A stretch of 64,000 bases of DNA. Source: Rhodoferax sp. WC2427. Its GTDB lineage: Bacteria > Pseudomonadota > Gammaproteobacteria > Burkholderiales > Burkholderiaceae_C. Positions 48,480-58,243 of this stretch are shown piece after piece (the stretch's first letter is position 1; every line of letters starts with the position of its first letter). Both the position numbers and the translations under genes were made by a program. The stretch spans positions 3,472,001-3,536,000 of the forward strand of contig NZ_CP162006.1 of NCBI RefSeq assembly GCF_040822085.1. The letters are read 5' to 3'. The notes below the pieces were generated by a model. The model made no database searches and was not told the origin of the DNA. It worked only from the letters and a program-made list of their open reading frames with translations.

Positions 48480-48964
48480 GGCAATTGAAGACCCAACGGG
48501 GCTTTACCCTGATCGAGCTGATGATCACCGTTGCGGTCATTGGGATATTGGTTGCGATTGCGCTGCCCAGCTACACAGAGCAAGCCGCACGTGGCCGCCG
48601 GGCTGATGCGCAAACCGCTCTGATGGGTGGGCAACAATGGATGGAGCGTTTCTATTCGGAAAATTTCCGCTACGACCAAAACAGCGGCGGCGTAGCTGTT
48701 ACCGACAGCAGCCAATTTCCCGCCCGGGTGGCTTCGCTGCCCTCGGCCAAGTACTACGACATTGCCGTCGCCGTGGCGGCCTCCAGCCCTCGCACCGCCT
48801 ACACCATTACGGCCACGCGCAAAACCGGCTCCAGCATGGCCGCAGACCGTTGCGGCAACATGACGGTAGACAACCTGGGTCGGCGCAGCATTGCCACAGG
48901 CACCTACGACACGGCCAAAGTCGGAGCCGACCTCAGCTCCGCCATTGCATACTGCTGGAGATAA
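48476..48964 (+). CDS. pilE: Type IV pilin PilE
   Basis: The 162-residue prepilin has the leader MRQLKTQRG and mature start [27 protein letters not shown], the canonical class III signal with Glu at +5. It is followed by an alpha helix ([19 protein letters not shown]) and a globular domain with a C-terminal cysteine pair (CGNMTV and CWR). It closes the minor-pilin set, overlapping pilY1 by 4 bp. It is probably a minor PilE rather than the major pilin PilA. Confidence 0.92.
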   Translation: MRQLKTQRGFTLIELMITVAVIGILVAIALPSYTEQAARGRRADAQTALMGGQQWMERFYSENFRYDQNSGGVAVTDSSQFPARVASLPSAKYYDIAVAVAASSPRTAYTITATRKTGSSMAADRCGNMTVDNLGRRSIATGTYDTAKVGADLSSAIAYCWR

Positions 48965-49012
48965 AGGCTGGCACCGCAGCCCCTTTGCCAGCGCCAGGCC
49001 CTGCGCCGATGG

Positions 49013-49600
49013 GTGGGGGCCTGCTTGGGATCGGTGGCACTCCATTGGGTAGCCCTGGCTGTGTTGGCACCCTCCACACCTGAGAAGCACATCTCACCGC
49101 ACCGCCAGCAGTCGCTGGTCCACGCCCGGCTGATCCCATCTGCGGATATCCACGTTACCGCCTCCGCAGCGGTTCCTGGCCCGGCACCAACAGCGTCCGC
49201 ACCACCCGGAATACCGGCCAAGCCACTGCCGCCTCCGACCGCAATTGAGCCACCAAAGCCCCCCTCCACAGAAGACCCGCCCCCGCTACCTGCCAATCCA
49301 TCCCCGCCAGGCTATCTGCCCATCGAGGCCGTGGACCAGCCCGCAACCCCTCTGGGCGACTGGGAAATCAACCCCGACGAACTGCCCCGGAACACGGCCT
49401 TGCGGGTCAATATCCAGCTCTGGATATCGGCACAAGGCACCATCGACCAATGGGACCTGCTGGATGCATCGCTGGCCGATAGCGGTTTGGTAGATGCCGC
49501 CTTGACCAACTTGCAGCGCACCCGCCTGCAACCTGCACTGCTCAACCACGTGGCAGTGCCCAGCGTGCGCAGATTGGAGCTCGTCATCAGCCGTGAATAA
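49013..49600 (+). CDS. TonB-like protein next to the pilus genes
   Basis: The 195-residue protein has a short hydrophobic helix (GACLGSVALHWVALAVLA), a proline-rich linker (about 50-105, APPGIPAKPLPPP and onward) and a TonB C-terminal-like domain (LRVNIQLWISAQGTIDQW to RRLELVISRE). The only standard start is GTG at 49013, which leaves out basic residues (LRRW) coded just upstream; the frame stays open back to the pilE stop, so a non-standard CTG start at 49001 or 48968 is possible. Coupling to pilE translation is likely. The role, energy transduction or pilus-linked scaffold, is unknown. Confidence 0.7.
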   Translation: MGACLGSVALHWVALAVLAPSTPEKHISPHRQQSLVHARLIPSADIHVTASAAVPGPAPTASAPPGIPAKPLPPPTAIEPPKPPSTEDPPPLPANPSPPGYLPIEAVDQPATPLGDWEINPDELPRNTALRVNIQLWISAQGTIDQWDLLDASLADSGLVDAALTNLQRTRLQPALLNHVAVPSVRRLELVISRE

Positions 49601-49639
49601 TGCAGTCACCGTATACGTCCCCACTTTAGAAATGCCCCC

Positions 49640-50752
49640 GTGACCGAAACACCCCACCCAAGCTGGATGCGCCAAGCGCTGGACCAGGCCGCCCAAGCCC
49701 GCCTGCTCGCCCCCCCCAATCCGGCGGTGGGCTGCGTCATCGTCGATGCCCACGGCCAGATCCTGGGCCAAGGCCACACCCAGCGCGTGGGCGGCCCGCA
49801 TGCCGAAGTCATGGCCCTGCGCGATGCCGCCGCCCAGGGCCGGAGCACCCAGGGGGCTACCGCCTACGTCACCCTGGAGCCCTGCTCCCACCAGGGCCGT
49901 ACAGGCCCCTGCTGCGATGCCTTGGTGGCAGCCGGCATCCGCAAAGTGGTAGCGTCGCTCGCCGACCCCAACCCGCTGGTGGCAGGCAACGGCTTCGCCC
50001 GCCTGCGCGCGGCCGGGGTGGAGGTCGAAGTCGGCCCCGGTGCGGCCGAGGCGCGCGAACTCAACCTCGGCTTTTTCAGCCGCATGGTCCGCAAGACACC
50101 CTGGGTCCGCATGAAAATTGCCGCTTCGCTCGATGGCCGTACCGCCCTGGCCAATGGCGACAGCCAGTGGATCACGTCGCCCGCTGCCCGCGCCGACGGC
50201 CACACCTCCCGTGCCCGCGCATGCGCCATCCTGACCGGCATCGGCACCGTGCTAAAAGACCGGCCCACACTCGATGCCAGGCTGGCCAACACCCCCCGGC
50301 AACCCCATCTGGTCGTGGTGGACAGCCGACTCGAGACACCACCCAACGCTTCTATTTTTATAGCTGGTCGTGCTTTATTCATAAGCGCTAGCGGCCAAAA
50401 TGATACTAAAAAACAGGCCCTGGAAGCTGCCGGAGCCACGGTGCTGTACCTGCCAGGCGCAGAGGGCCGGGTGGACCTGGCCGCCCTGCTGCAGGAACTG
50501 GCCCGGCGCGAAATCAACGAAGTGCATGTGGAAGCCGGCCGCACCCTCAATGGCGCGCTCATCCAGGCCGGGCTGGTAGACGAATTTTTGGTCTATCTGG
50601 CCCCCAAGCTGGTGGGGCCGGGCCTGGACATGGCCCAGCTGCTGCCGCTGGCCCAGCTGTCCAATGCCGTGCCGCTGCAGTTCACCGCGGTGGATCGGGT
50701 CGGCCCGGATATCCGCATTACCGCACGCATCCCTGGCCGCGACCAGTTCTGA
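49640..50752 (+). CDS. ribD: Riboflavin deaminase/reductase RibD
   Basis: The 370-residue bifunctional enzyme has the zinc deaminase domain with HAEVMAL and [12 protein letters not shown], and a reductase domain with [13 protein letters not shown] and [16 protein letters not shown]. It carries out the second and third steps of riboflavin synthesis from GTP. The start is GTG at 49640; ATG at 49667 is an alternative. Residues 237-255 ([18 protein letters not shown]) are coded by a copy of the dispersed repeat, lower in GC than the rest. Confidence 0.93.
   Translation: MTETPHPSWMRQALDQAAQARLLAPPNPAVGCVIVDAHGQILGQGHTQRVGGPHAEVMALRDAAAQGRSTQGATAYVTLEPCSHQGRTGPCCDALVAAGIRKVVASLADPNPLVAGNGFARLRAAGVEVEVGPGAAEARELNLGFFSRMVRKTPWVRMKIAASLDGRTALANGDSQWITSPAARADGHTSRARACAILTGIGTVLKDRPTLDARLANTPRQPHLVVVDSRLETPPNASIFIAGRALFISASGQNDTKKQALEAAGATVLYLPGAEGRVDLAALLQELARREINEVHVEAGRTLNGALIQAGLVDEFLVYLAPKLVGPGLDMAQLLPLAQLSNAVPLQFTAVDRVGPDIRITARIPGRDQF
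50350..50403 (+). repeat. Dispersed repeat copy G, in frame within ribD
   Basis: Reads TTCTATTTTTATAGCTGGTC, spacer, ATAAGCGCTAGCGGCC and AAAATGAT. It is in sense orientation within ribD and codes for residues 237-255 without breaking the frame. The same arrangement is seen in copy E of the deacetylase gene. Confidence 0.7.
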
Positions 50753-50893
50753 CCCAGCCACGCCCCCGAGGGGTGGCTGCGGGCAATTGCGGCGATAATG
50801 ACCGGCTTTGTAGAGCGTTGCCCGCACACCCGCGCGGGCCACAAGCTCCACGCAGCGCGGACCCCGACGCTGCAGCTTTCAGAACTGCACCCT

Positions 50894-52069
50894 ATGACAT
50901 CGCCCTCCCCCCTCCAGCCGGTATCCATTTCCTCCGTCGAAGACATCGTGGCCGACATGCGTGCGGGCCGCATCGTGATCCTGGTCGATGAAGAAGACCG
51001 CGAAAACGAAGGCGACCTGGTCATCGCCGCCGACCACATCACGCCGGAGGCCATCAACTTCATGGCCCGCCACGCCCGTGGCCTGATCTGCCTGACCCTG
51101 TCGCGCGCACTCTGCGAGCGCCTGCAACTGCCGCCCATGGTGGCCCGCAACGGGGCCAAACACGCCACCGCGTTTACCGTCTCCATCGAAGCCGCCGAGG
51201 GTGTAACCACCGGCATCTCAGCCGCCGACCGTGCCCGCACCGTGCAAGCTGCCGTGGCCCCCAACGCCACCGCAGCCGACCTGGTGCAACCCGGCCACAT
51301 CTTTCCATTGCAAGCCGTCGATGGCGGCGTGCTCATGCGCGCGGGCCATACCGAAGCCGGTTGCGACCTGTCGGTGATGGCCGGTTGCAGCGCCGCGTCG
51401 GTCATTTGCGAAGTGATGAACGACGACGGCACCATGGCCCGCCTGCCGGATCTGCAAATCTTTGCCGCCGTGCACGGCCTGAAGATCGGCACCATTGCCG
51501 ACCTGATCGAATACCGCAGCCGCAACGAGTCGCTGATCGAGAAAATGGGCAGCCGCCAGATCGAAACCGCCTTTGGCAGCTTCACCGCCCACGCCTTCCG
51601 CGACAAACCCAGCCAGGGCGTGCACCTGGCGTTGGTCAAAGGCAGCTGGCAGCCCGACGACACCGTCCCCGCCCGCGTGCACGAGCCGCTGTCGGTGCTG
51701 GACGTGCTGGAAGTCAACCGCAGCCTGCACTCCTGGAGCCTGGATGCCAGCCTGCGCCACATTGCCGCCCAGGGCCAGGGCGTGGCCGTGCTGCTCAATT
51801 GCGGCGAAAGTGCCGCCGACCTGCTGGCCCAGTTTGACGGCACCGCCCGCCCGGCCCAGGCCCCCGAGCGCGGCCAAATGGACCTGCGCACCTACGGCAT
51901 CGGCGCGCAAATCCTGTTGGCTTGCGGTGTGCACAAAATGCAGCTCATGGGCAGCCCGCGCCGCAGCCCCGGCCTGACCGGCTACGGGCTGGAGACCACT
52001 GGCTACCTGTCGCCCCCTCACAACACGACGCAGGCGCCGCCTGAGTCCTTCCACGTACACAAGGAATAA
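50894..52069 (+). CDS. 3,4-dihydroxy-2-butanone-4-phosphate synthase with degenerate GTP-cyclohydrolase domain (RibBX type)
   Basis: The 391-residue protein has a full RibB domain ([13 protein letters not shown], and [14 protein letters not shown]), which makes the four-carbon unit of lumazine from ribulose 5-phosphate. The C-terminal part resembles GTP cyclohydrolase II but lacks the zinc cysteines: where RibA has HSECLTGD and a CDC motif, this has [10 protein letters not shown] and no CxC. It is therefore best called RibBX, without cyclohydrolase activity, so a separate ribA is needed. The start at 50894 matches the family; an earlier in-frame ATG would add 32 atypical residues. ribH follows after two bases. 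Confidence 0.88.
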   Translation: MTSPSPLQPVSISSVEDIVADMRAGRIVILVDEEDRENEGDLVIAADHITPEAINFMARHARGLICLTLSRALCERLQLPPMVARNGAKHATAFTVSIEAAEGVTTGISAADRARTVQAAVAPNATAADLVQPGHIFPLQAVDGGVLMRAGHTEAGCDLSVMAGCSAASVICEVMNDDGTMARLPDLQIFAAVHGLKIGTIADLIEYRSRNESLIEKMGSRQIETAFGSFTAHAFRDKPSQGVHLALVKGSWQPDDTVPARVHEPLSVLDVLEVNRSLHSWSLDASLRHIAAQGQGVAVLLNCGESAADLLAQFDGTARPAQAPERGQMDLRTYGIGAQILLACGVHKMQLMGSPRRSPGLTGYGLETTGYLSPPHNTTQAPPESFHVHKE

Positions 52070-52071
52070 AC

Positions 52072-52548
52072 ATGCAGCACGCAGACCAAGGCGCACTATC
52101 CGCCGCTGACTCCCGCATGGACGGCAGCAAGCTGCGCATTGCCATCGTGCAGGCCCGCTTCAACGAAAGCATCACCAACGCCCTGGCCGATGCCTGCAAG
52201 GCCGAGCTGGCCGCACTAGGTGTGCAGGCCGACAACATCCAACACATACAAGTGCCCGGTGCCCTGGAGGTGCCGCTGGCCCTGCAAGCCCTGGCCGAAA
52301 CCGAGCAGTTCGACGCGATGGTTGCTCTGGGCTGCATCATCCGCGGCGAAACCTACCACTTTGAGCTGGTCGCCAACGAATCCGGCAGCGCCGTGACCCG
52401 CATCGGGCTGGACTACCAAATCCCGATCGCCAACGCCATCATCACTACCGAAAACCTGGCGCAAGCCGTGGCCCGCCAAACCGACAAGGGCACAGACGCT
52501 GCCCGCGTCGCGGTGGAAATGGCCAATTTACTAGAGCAATTGGCATGA
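52072..52548 (+). CDS. ribH: 6,7-dimethyl-8-ribityllumazine synthase RibH
   Basis: The 158-residue protein has [10 protein letters not shown], the [11 protein letters not shown] phosphate loop and [12 protein letters not shown] with the catalytic histidine. It condenses the RibB product with the ribityl pyrimidine to lumazine and forms a large icosahedral or decameric assembly. It begins two bases after the ribBX stop and overlaps nusB by 4 bp. Confidence 0.96.
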   Translation: MQHADQGALSAADSRMDGSKLRIAIVQARFNESITNALADACKAELAALGVQADNIQHIQVPGALEVPLALQALAETEQFDAMVALGCIIRGETYHFELVANESGSAVTRIGLDYQIPIANAIITTENLAQAVARQTDKGTDAARVAVEMANLLEQLA

Positions 52549-53108
52549 CCAACCCCGATACCCCTTCCTCGTCCACACCCAAGCGCCCGCGCCAAACCCG
52601 CAGCGGCCTGACCGACACCGGTGTGCGCAAAGCCGCCGCCAAGTCCGACCGCAGCCGCGCCCGCGAATTTGCCCTGCAAGCGCTCTACCAGCACCTGGTG
52701 GGCCGCAACGATGCCGAAGCCATCGACCACTTCACCCGCGACCTGGCCGGTTTCCACAAGGCCGACTCGGTGCACTACGACGCCCTGCTGCACGGCTGCA
52801 TCGAGCAATCGGCCGAACTGGACGCGCTGATCATCCCCCTGCTGGACCGCAAGCTGGACGAAATCTCGCCGGTCGAGCGCTCGGTGATGTGGATCGGCGT
52901 GTACGAGATGCGCAACTGCCTGGACGTGCCGTGGCGCGTGGTATTGAACGAATGCATCGAACTGGCCAAGGAATTTGGCGGTACCGACGGCCACAAATAT
53001 GTCAACGGCATCTTGAACGGCCTGGCCCCCAGCCTGCGCGCCGCCGAAGTGCAAGCCGACAAGGCGGGTAAAACCAACACAGCCCCGGCCAACAACGCAA
53101 CCGAATAA
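52545..53108 (+). CDS. nusB: Transcription antitermination factor NusB
   Basis: The 187-residue protein has a basic, disordered N-terminus (about 1-36) and the NusB fold, with [34 protein letters not shown] and [24 protein letters not shown]. It joins NusE on boxA RNA to promote antitermination in rRNA operons. The ribH-nusB pairing is widely conserved. The long N-terminal extension is common in this family of bacteria. Confidence 0.96.
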   Translation: MTNPDTPSSSTPKRPRQTRSGLTDTGVRKAAAKSDRSRAREFALQALYQHLVGRNDAEAIDHFTRDLAGFHKADSVHYDALLHGCIEQSAELDALIIPLLDRKLDEISPVERSVMWIGVYEMRNCLDVPWRVVLNECIELAKEFGGTDGHKYVNGILNGLAPSLRAAEVQADKAGKTNTAPANNATE

Positions 53109-53119
53109 GGCCCCACCGC

Positions 53120-54319
53120 ATGCGGATATCCCGGCGCGCCCAGGCCATCGAGCCGTTTTACGTGATGGAAGTGGCCAAGGCCGCGTCCGAGCTGGCCCAG
53201 AAGGTCGCCCACACCGACCGGCCCATGGTGTTCTTGAACATCGGCGAGCCCGACTTCACCGCCACGGCGCAGGTGCAGGCCGCCGCAGTCCAGGCCATCC
53301 ACAACGGCACCACCCAGTACACCCAGGCCACCGGCCTGCTGGCCCTGCGCGAACGCATCAGCGCCTGGTACGCCAGCCGCTTTGGTGTGGATGTGCCCGC
53401 CAGCCGCATCGTGGTCACCGCTGGGGCATCGGCTGCACTGCAACTCGCCTGCCTGGCGCTGATCGACGCGGGCGACGAAATCTTGATGCCCGACCCCAGC
53501 TACCCCTGCAACCGGCATTTCGTATCGGCTGCCGATGGCAAGGCTGTGCTACTGCCCACTACCGCTGCCGACCGCTACCAGCTCAACGCAGACATGGTGG
53601 CCACCGCCTGGACCGACAAGACCCGTGGCGTGCTGCTGGCGTCCCCCTCCAACCCCACCGGCACCTCCATCGACCCGGCGGAATTGCGCCGTATCCACAG
53701 CGTGGTGCAGGCCCGCGGCGGCATCACGCTGGTGGACGAGATCTACCTGGGCTTGAGCCACGACGACCGCTTTGGCCAGACCGCGCTGGCCATTGACGAC
53801 CAGATCATCAGCATCAACAGCTTCAGCAAATACTTCCACATGACCGGCTGGCGACTCGGCTGGCTGGTGGTGCCCGAGGCGCTGGTGCCGGTGGTGGAAC
53901 GCATTGCGCAAAACCTGTTCATCTGCCCCAGCACCATCGCCCAGCATGCGGCGCTGGCCTGCTTTGAAGAGGCCAGCATCGCCGAATTTGAACGCCGCCG
54001 TGCCGAGTTCAAAGCCCGGCGCGACTACTTCATTCCGGCCCTGAACGCGCTTGGGTTTATCGTGCCTGCAATGCCAGATGGTGCTTTCTACGCCTGGGCA
54101 GACTGCTCTTTAATTTGTAGCAAACTGGGTATCAAGGACAGCTGGGACCTGGCCTATGAAATCCTGCACCGCGCCCACGTCGCCGTGACCCCAGGGCGCG
54201 ATTTCGGCACCGCCGAAACCCACAAATTTCTGCGCTTTTCCACCGCCAGCTCGATGGACAACCTGCACACCGCCATCGCCCGCCTGCGCGACATGCTCAA
54301 CGTTCACCCCCATGCTTAA
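53120..54319 (+). CDS. PLP-dependent class I/II aminotransferase
   Basis: The 399-residue protein is a fold-type I aminotransferase, with the NIGEPDF entry motif, TAGASAALQLA, SPSNPTGT, DEIYLGLSHD, and PLP lysine K237 in NSFSKYFHMTGWRLGW. Substrates cannot be fixed from sequence; it could act on aspartate, alanine or aromatic amino acids. It starts 11 bases after nusB and overlaps ybgC by 8 bp, so it may be transcribed with the tol genes. Confidence 0.9.
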   Translation: MRISRRAQAIEPFYVMEVAKAASELAQKVAHTDRPMVFLNIGEPDFTATAQVQAAAVQAIHNGTTQYTQATGLLALRERISAWYASRFGVDVPASRIVVTAGASAALQLACLALIDAGDEILMPDPSYPCNRHFVSAADGKAVLLPTTAADRYQLNADMVATAWTDKTRGVLLASPSNPTGTSIDPAELRRIHSVVQARGGITLVDEIYLGLSHDDRFGQTALAIDDQIISINSFSKYFHMTGWRLGWLVVPEALVPVVERIAQNLFICPSTIAQHAALACFEEASIAEFERRRAEFKARRDYFIPALNALGFIVPAMPDGAFYAWADCSLICSKLGIKDSWDLAYEILHRAHVAVTPGRDFGTAETHKFLRFSTASSMDNLHTAIARLRDMLNVHPHA

Positions 54320-54713
54320 CACCACCTTCACCCACCCCATCCGCGTCTACTGGGAAGACACCGACGCCGGTGGCATCGTCTTCTACGCCAACTACCTGAA
54401 GTTCTTTGAACGCGCCCGCACCGAATGGCTGCGCTCGCTGGACATCCACCAAAGCAGCTTGAAGGAAACCAGCGGCGGCATGTTTGTGGTGGCCGAAACC
54501 ACGGTGAAATACCTGCGCTCGGCCCGGCTGGACGACCAACTGATGGTTACCGCCCGGTTGGAACAAATCGGCCGATCCACACTCACAATCACACAACAAG
54601 CCATCCTGGATGGCACCGTGCTGTGCGAAGGCAGCATCCGCCTGTGCTGGGTACGCTACGACACCCTCAAATCCGACCGCATTCCGGCCCCTCTTTTAGA
54701 AGTTTTGCAATGA
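54312..54713 (+). CDS. ybgC: Tol-Pal-associated acyl-CoA thioesterase YbgC
   Basis: The 133-residue hotdog-fold protein has the YbgC active-site motif (YWEDTDAGGIVFYANYLKFF), with its Asp, and the ERARTEWLR helix. It hydrolyses acyl-CoA or acyl-ACP and is a constant partner of tolQRA. It overlaps the aminotransferase by 8 bp and tolQ by ATGA. Confidence 0.95.
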   Translation: MLNTTFTHPIRVYWEDTDAGGIVFYANYLKFFERARTEWLRSLDIHQSSLKETSGGMFVVAETTVKYLRSARLDDQLMVTARLEQIGRSTLTITQQAILDGTVLCEGSIRLCWVRYDTLKSDRIPAPLLEVLQ

Positions 54714-55420
54714 CCCAAGACCTGTCGATCTGGACCATGGTGCTGAATGCCAGCATCGTGGTGCAACTGGTGATGCTGCTGCTGGTGGTGGTCTCCATCT
54801 CCAGCTGGGCGGCGATTTTTCGCAAACTGTTTGCGTTGCGCAAGGTCCAGGCCCACAACGAAAGCTTTGAGCGCGATTTCTGGTCGGGAACCAGCCTGAA
54901 CGACCTGTTCAATACCGCCGCCCGCAATGCCCAAAACGGCCAGGATACCGGCCCGATGGAGCGCATTTTTGCCAGCGGCATGCGCGAATACCAAAAACTG
55001 CGCGAGCGCCGCATTGCCGACCCCGGCACCCTCATGGACGGCGCCCGCCGGGCCATGCGCGCCAGCTACCAGCGCGAGATGGACGTGATCGAGTCCAGCC
55101 TATCCTTCCTGGCCTCCGTCGGCTCGGTATCGCCGTATGTGGGCCTGTTCGGCACGGTCTGGGGCATCATGCACGCCTTCACCGGGCTGGCCAGCATGCA
55201 GCAAGTGACCCTGGCCACCGTGGCCCCCGGCATTGCCGAGGCGCTGGTGGCCACCGCCATTGGCCTGTTCTCGGCCATCCCCGCCGTGGTCGCCTACAAC
55301 CGCTTTGCCCGCGAAATCGACCGCACCGCCATCCGCCTCGAGACCTTCATGGAGGAGTTCTCCAACATCTTGCAGCGCAACGTGGCGGCCCAGTCGCCTG
55401 CGGTGCCCGCGGGGAAGTAA
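54710..55420 (+). CDS. tolQ: Tol-Pal motor subunit TolQ
   Basis: The 236-residue inner-membrane protein has an N-terminal helix (IVVQLVMLLLVVVSISSWAAI) and the paired helices of the MotA/TolQ/ExbB family (VGLFGTVWGIMHAFTGLA and PGIAEALVATAIGLFSAIPAVVAYN). With TolR it uses proton flow to power TolA. The start at 54710 gives an ATGA overlap with ybgC. A three-base gap separates it from tolR. Confidence 0.95.
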   Translation: MTQDLSIWTMVLNASIVVQLVMLLLVVVSISSWAAIFRKLFALRKVQAHNESFERDFWSGTSLNDLFNTAARNAQNGQDTGPMERIFASGMREYQKLRERRIADPGTLMDGARRAMRASYQREMDVIESSLSFLASVGSVSPYVGLFGTVWGIMHAFTGLASMQQVTLATVAPGIAEALVATAIGLFSAIPAVVAYNRFAREIDRTAIRLETFMEEFSNILQRNVAAQSPAVPAGK

Positions 55421-55423
55421 GCC

Positions 55424-55843
<420 letters not shown>

Positions 55844-55871
55844 GCCACCCGAGCCCTCCGCACACAACCCT

Positions 55872-56876
55872 ATGCACGCCGCCCAGGACACGCTCAACCT
55901 CACGCCCCCCCAGCCCCCTGGCATGGTGCGGGCGCTGGGCCTGGCCCTGCTGGCCCACGCGCTGCTGCTGGTGGCCCTGGTGATCAACGTGCAGTGGAAG
56001 CAGACAGAGAGTGCCTCCGTGGAAGCCGAACTCTGGTCCTCCTCGGTGCAAATGGCGGCCCCAAAAGCGGTGGATGTGCCGCCGCCCCCACCCGTAGAAA
56101 CGCCGCGCCCCACACCTCCGCCCCCACCCGTGGCCAAGGTCCAGCCCCCTCCTCCCGCCCCCGATGTGAAAGATGCCGACATCGCCCTGGAGCGCGCCAA
56201 AAAGAAGCGCGAGGCCGAAAAGCTGGAACAGGCCCAGCAAGACAAGGCCGATAAAGCCGAAAAGGCCAAGCGCGAGAAGCTCGAAAAGGACAAGGCCCTC
56301 AAGGCCCAAAAAGCCGAGGAAAAGGCGGCAGAAGCTGCCGAGAAAAAGGCCGCCGAAGACAAGCGTCTGAAAGACAAAAAGGCCGCCCAGGAAAAGCAGG
56401 ACAAGCAGGACGCGCTGGACAAAAAAGCCAAGGCCACCCAGGACGCGAAAGATGCGGCCAAAGCCGCCGCCGAAAAAGCCAGCGCCCAGGCCGATGCCAA
56501 GGCCCTGGCCGCCCAACGCGCCGACAACCTGAAGCGCATCGCCGGCATGGCCGGGGCCACGGGTGGGGCCAATGCCACCGGCAGCGCGCTGCAGTCCTCT
56601 GCGCCCTCGGCGGGCTACGGCGGCAAGGTGGTGGCCAAGGTCAAGCCCAACATCGTATTTCCCGACGATTTCGAGGGCAACCCGAAAGCCGAAGTAGAAA
56701 TTCGGCTATCCCCCGACGGCACCATCCTGAGCAGCAAACTGGCCAAACCCAGTGGCAACAAGGCTTGGGACGATGCCGTGCTCAAGGCCATCGACAAAAC
56801 CCAAACCATGCCCCGCGACACCGATGGCCGGGTGCCTTCGTCCATGATCATCGGCTTCAAGCCCCGCGATTTTTAA
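55872..56876 (+). CDS. tolA: Tol-Pal bridging protein TolA
   Basis: The 334-residue protein has a membrane anchor (about 17-38, ALGLALLAHALLLVALVINVQ), a Pro-rich linker, a long Lys/Ala/Glu/Asp-rich helix (about 95-220) spanning the periplasm, and a TolA/TonB-like C-terminal domain (EVEIRLSPDGTILSSKL and onward). It reaches Pal at the outer membrane. tolB and pal are not downstream; the next gene is a hydrolase. Confidence 0.92.
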   Translation: MHAAQDTLNLTPPQPPGMVRALGLALLAHALLLVALVINVQWKQTESASVEAELWSSSVQMAAPKAVDVPPPPPVETPRPTPPPPPVAKVQPPPPAPDVKDADIALERAKKKREAEKLEQAQQDKADKAEKAKREKLEKDKALKAQKAEEKAAEAAEKKAAEDKRLKDKKAAQEKQDKQDALDKKAKATQDAKDAAKAAAEKASAQADAKALAAQRADNLKRIAGMAGATGGANATGSALQSSAPSAGYGGKVVAKVKPNIVFPDDFEGNPKAEVEIRLSPDGTILSSKLAKPSGNKAWDDAVLKAIDKTQTMPRDTDGRVPSSMIIGFKPRDF

Positions 56877-56889
56877 CCCCAGGAAAACC

Positions 56890-57585
56890 ATGGACTACGT
56901 TGTTTCGCCCCCTGCTGTTGTCTCCATCCCCGTCGTCGGCCAGGCGGCCCGCTTCCCCGTACACCGCATCTACTGCGTGGGCCGCAACTACGCCGAACAC
57001 GCCAAGGAAATGGGCTTCACCGGGCGCGAGCCACCGTTCTTTTTCATGAAGCCCGCCGATGCCGTGGTGGCCGTCGAAGCGGGCCAGACCGGCTCCGTGG
57101 CCTACCCCACACTGACTGGCAACCTGCACCACGAGATCGAGCTGGTGGTGGCGATTGGCAAGGGCGGCAGGAACATCACGGCGGCCGAGGCGCACCAGCA
57201 CATCTACGGCTACGCCGTGGGCCTGGACATGACCCGGCGCGACCTGCAAAACGAGATGAAAAAGCAAGGCCGCCCCTGGTGTATCGGCAAGGCGTTTGAG
57301 CAGTCGGCCCCGATTGGCCCCATCAGCCCGGTGGGACAGGCTGGCGACGTGGAGCATGCCGAGATTGCCCTGCAGGTCAACGGCCAGGAGCGCCAGCGTA
57401 GCAACGTGGCCCAGCTGATCTGGAGCATCGCCGAGACCATCGAACACCTGTCTGCCGCCTGGGAGCTGCAGGCCGGTGACCTGATTTACTCGGGTACGCC
57501 CGAAGGCGTCGGGGCCGTGGTACGTGGCGACACGCTGGTCGGCAGCGTGGCCGGACTGGAGCCCTTGACCGTACGCATCGTTTAG
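56890..57585 (+). CDS. Fumarylacetoacetate hydrolase family protein
   Basis: The 231-residue protein has the FAH fold: HRIYCVGRNYAEHAKEMG, metal ligands in LHHEIELVVAIG and GLDMTRRDLQ, and SGTPEGVGAV near the end. Members hydrolyse fumarylpyruvate or acylpyruvates, or decarboxylate oxaloacetate. An AGGAAAA ribosome site precedes the start. It starts 13 bases after tolA and ends nine bases before the Nudix gene. Confidence 0.9.
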   Translation: MDYVVSPPAVVSIPVVGQAARFPVHRIYCVGRNYAEHAKEMGFTGREPPFFFMKPADAVVAVEAGQTGSVAYPTLTGNLHHEIELVVAIGKGGRNITAAEAHQHIYGYAVGLDMTRRDLQNEMKKQGRPWCIGKAFEQSAPIGPISPVGQAGDVEHAEIALQVNGQERQRSNVAQLIWSIAETIEHLSAAWELQAGDLIYSGTPEGVGAVVRGDTLVGSVAGLEPLTVRIV

Positions 57586-57593
57586 GCATCGAC

Positions 57594-58139
57594 ATGCACC
57601 GCAGCCCCATCAAATTCTGCAAAGACTGCGGCGCAGCCGTGGTGTACCGCCTGCCCGACGACGGCGACACCAAGCTGCGGGCAGTCTGCCCCGCCTGCCA
57701 CGCCGTGCATTACGAGAACCCGATCAATGTGGTCGGCACCGTGCCGCACTGGGGCGACAAAGTCCTGCTGTGCAAGCGCAACATCGAGCCGCGCTTCGGC
57801 AAATGGACCCTGCCTGCAGGCTTCATGGAGCTGGGCGAAAGCACCGCCGAAGGCGCCGCCCGCGAAACCGTGGAAGAAGCCGGTGCGCAGTTTGAAATGC
57901 AGGAGCTGTTCAGCGTGATGAGCGTCATCCACGTCGGGCAGGTGCACCTGTACTACCGCGCCGAGCTGCTCAGCGATGTGTTCGACCCTGGTTTTGAGAC
58001 CATCGAAGCCCGGCTGTTCACCGAGGCCGAAATTCCCTGGGACGAAATTGCCTTCCGCACGGTATCGCAGACCCTGAAGCACTATTTTGCCGACCGCAAG
58101 ACAGGCCAGTTTGGTTTGCACCACGAGAGCCTGGTGTAA
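57594..58139 (+). CDS. Nudix hydrolase with zinc ribbon
   Basis: The 181-residue protein has an N-terminal zinc ribbon (Cys 9, 12, 32, 35) and a Nudix domain with the full box GX5EX7REVEEXGA-type motif (residues 76-98, GFMELGESTAEGAARETVEE). It resembles NudC-like or ADP-ribose-type pyrophosphatases, cleaving nucleoside diphosphate derivatives. It is convergent with the large adhesin gene; a dispersed-repeat copy lies between them. Confidence 0.9.
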   Translation: MHRSPIKFCKDCGAAVVYRLPDDGDTKLRAVCPACHAVHYENPINVVGTVPHWGDKVLLCKRNIEPRFGKWTLPAGFMELGESTAEGAARETVEEAGAQFEMQELFSVMSVIHVGQVHLYYRAELLSDVFDPGFETIEARLFTEAEIPWDEIAFRTVSQTLKHYFADRKTGQFGLHHESLV

Positions 58140-58153
58140 GCGGCCCAAGAATA

Positions 58154-58209
58154 CGCTATTATTTTAATAGCTTCTCACGCCTATCCAGCAAGCGCAAACG
58201 GCCAAATTA
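58154..58209 (+). repeat. Dispersed repeat copy H, 3' of the Nudix gene
   Basis: Reads GCTATTATTTTAATAGCTTC, TCACGC, spacer, GCAAGCGCAAACGGCCAAAT. It starts about 15 bp after the Nudix stop codon and lies between two convergent genes, where it could help end transcription. Confidence 0.7.
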
Positions 58210-58243
58210 ACAATATATATGCCCGTTGGCGGCCTGCGCTGCC

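Noticed and set aside
50753..50893. An FMN riboswitch before ribBX
   Set aside because: The conserved FMN aptamer blocks are not present in this 141-bp gap.
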